A program made the position numbers and the translations under genes. DNA of 20,658 nucleotides from positions 1-20,658 of the IMG/VR virus record IMGVR_UViG_3300012017_000739. One strand, written 5' to 3'. Source of the stretch: a virus. Below are positions 20,613 to 20,658 of the stretch, in pieces. The notes under the pieces are model-generated. The model was given only the letters and a program-made list of their open reading frames with translations. It made no database searches and was not told the origin of the DNA. Each line of letters begins with the position of its first letter. The first letter of the stretch is position 1.

Positions 20613-20658
20613 TTACCTAGTTTCCAAAGCAATTTGAACGAGCCTTGTGGGGTTAAAT
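20609..20658 (-). CDS. Possible 3' end of an upstream gene
   Basis: The 46 bases before the terminase ATG are open in two frames. One ends in TGA overlapping the terminase start as ATGA (last residues LTPQGSFKLLWKLGK). The other ends in TAA at 20615-20613 (last residues FNPTRLVQIALETR). The overlap style used elsewhere in this window favours the first. A small terminase subunit would be the expected neighbour in T4 order, but the fragment is too short to identify. Confidence 0.3.
   Translation of the reverse strand, partial: LTPQGSFKLLWKLGK

Noticed and set aside
1-20658. tRNA genes, insertion sequences, integrase or toxin-antitoxin genes
   Set aside because: I looked for cloverleaf arms, transposase or recombinase motifs and small paired ORFs and saw none that I can support. 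The only mobile-type genes are the two homing endonucleases.

Overview
The window is an AT-rich block from the genome of a tailed myovirus in the wider T4 lineage. It carries the T4-type packaging and head module: terminase large subunit gp17, portal gp20, prohead protease gp21, scaffold gp22 and major capsid protein gp23. It also carries the neck and tail-completion set gp13, gp14 and gp15. Every gene I support lies on the minus strand, so transcription runs from the right end to the left. The genes are tightly packed, with ATGA, TAATG or TAAATG junctions in many places. Clear Shine-Dalgarno sequences are rare; gp22 has the best one. No host gene, integrase or tRNA was recognised, so the host cannot be named. 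Low GC, few Shine-Dalgarno sites and Gly-Thr-Ser collagen-like fibres would fit an aquatic phage of a Bacteroidota host, but that is inference.

Layout in the direction of transcription: (1) the last codons of a possible upstream gene, then terminase large subunit (20612-19041) and portal (19022-17133). T4 has sheath gp18 and tube gp19 between these two; here they are absent. (2) Four unrecognised genes (17097-14526) where T4 keeps its small prohead-core genes 67 and 68, then the gp21 protease (14525-13923). (3) A free-standing HNH endonuclease (13873-13214), followed by two hairpins, one of them terminator-like, and a structured leader. (4) Scaffold gp22 and major capsid gp23 (13012-10237), closed by a strong intrinsic terminator at 10207-10180. 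(5) A small acidic protein, a fibre-like protein, PhoH, a small beta-rich protein, a collagen-like fibre and a 672-residue beta-rich protein (10165-4106). (6) gp13, a GIY-YIG homing endonuclease, gp14 and gp15 (4006-807). (7) The 5' part of another collagen-like protein, running off the left edge.

The genes fit one assembly pathway. Portal, scaffold and capsid proteins would build a prohead, gp21 would process it, gp17 would fill it with DNA, gp13 and gp14 would close the neck, and gp15 would cap the tail. The fibre-like genes probably encode adsorption or decoration proteins. Two homing endonucleases of different families sit at gene junctions inside this essential block.

The most striking unexplained signal is a 10-base motif. 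It reads ATATTTATAA on the coding strand and occurs seven times, each time just upstream of a start codon (2 to 24 bases away) and always in the same orientation. Its complement contains TATAAATA, the exact T4 late-promoter octamer, but facing away from the genes.
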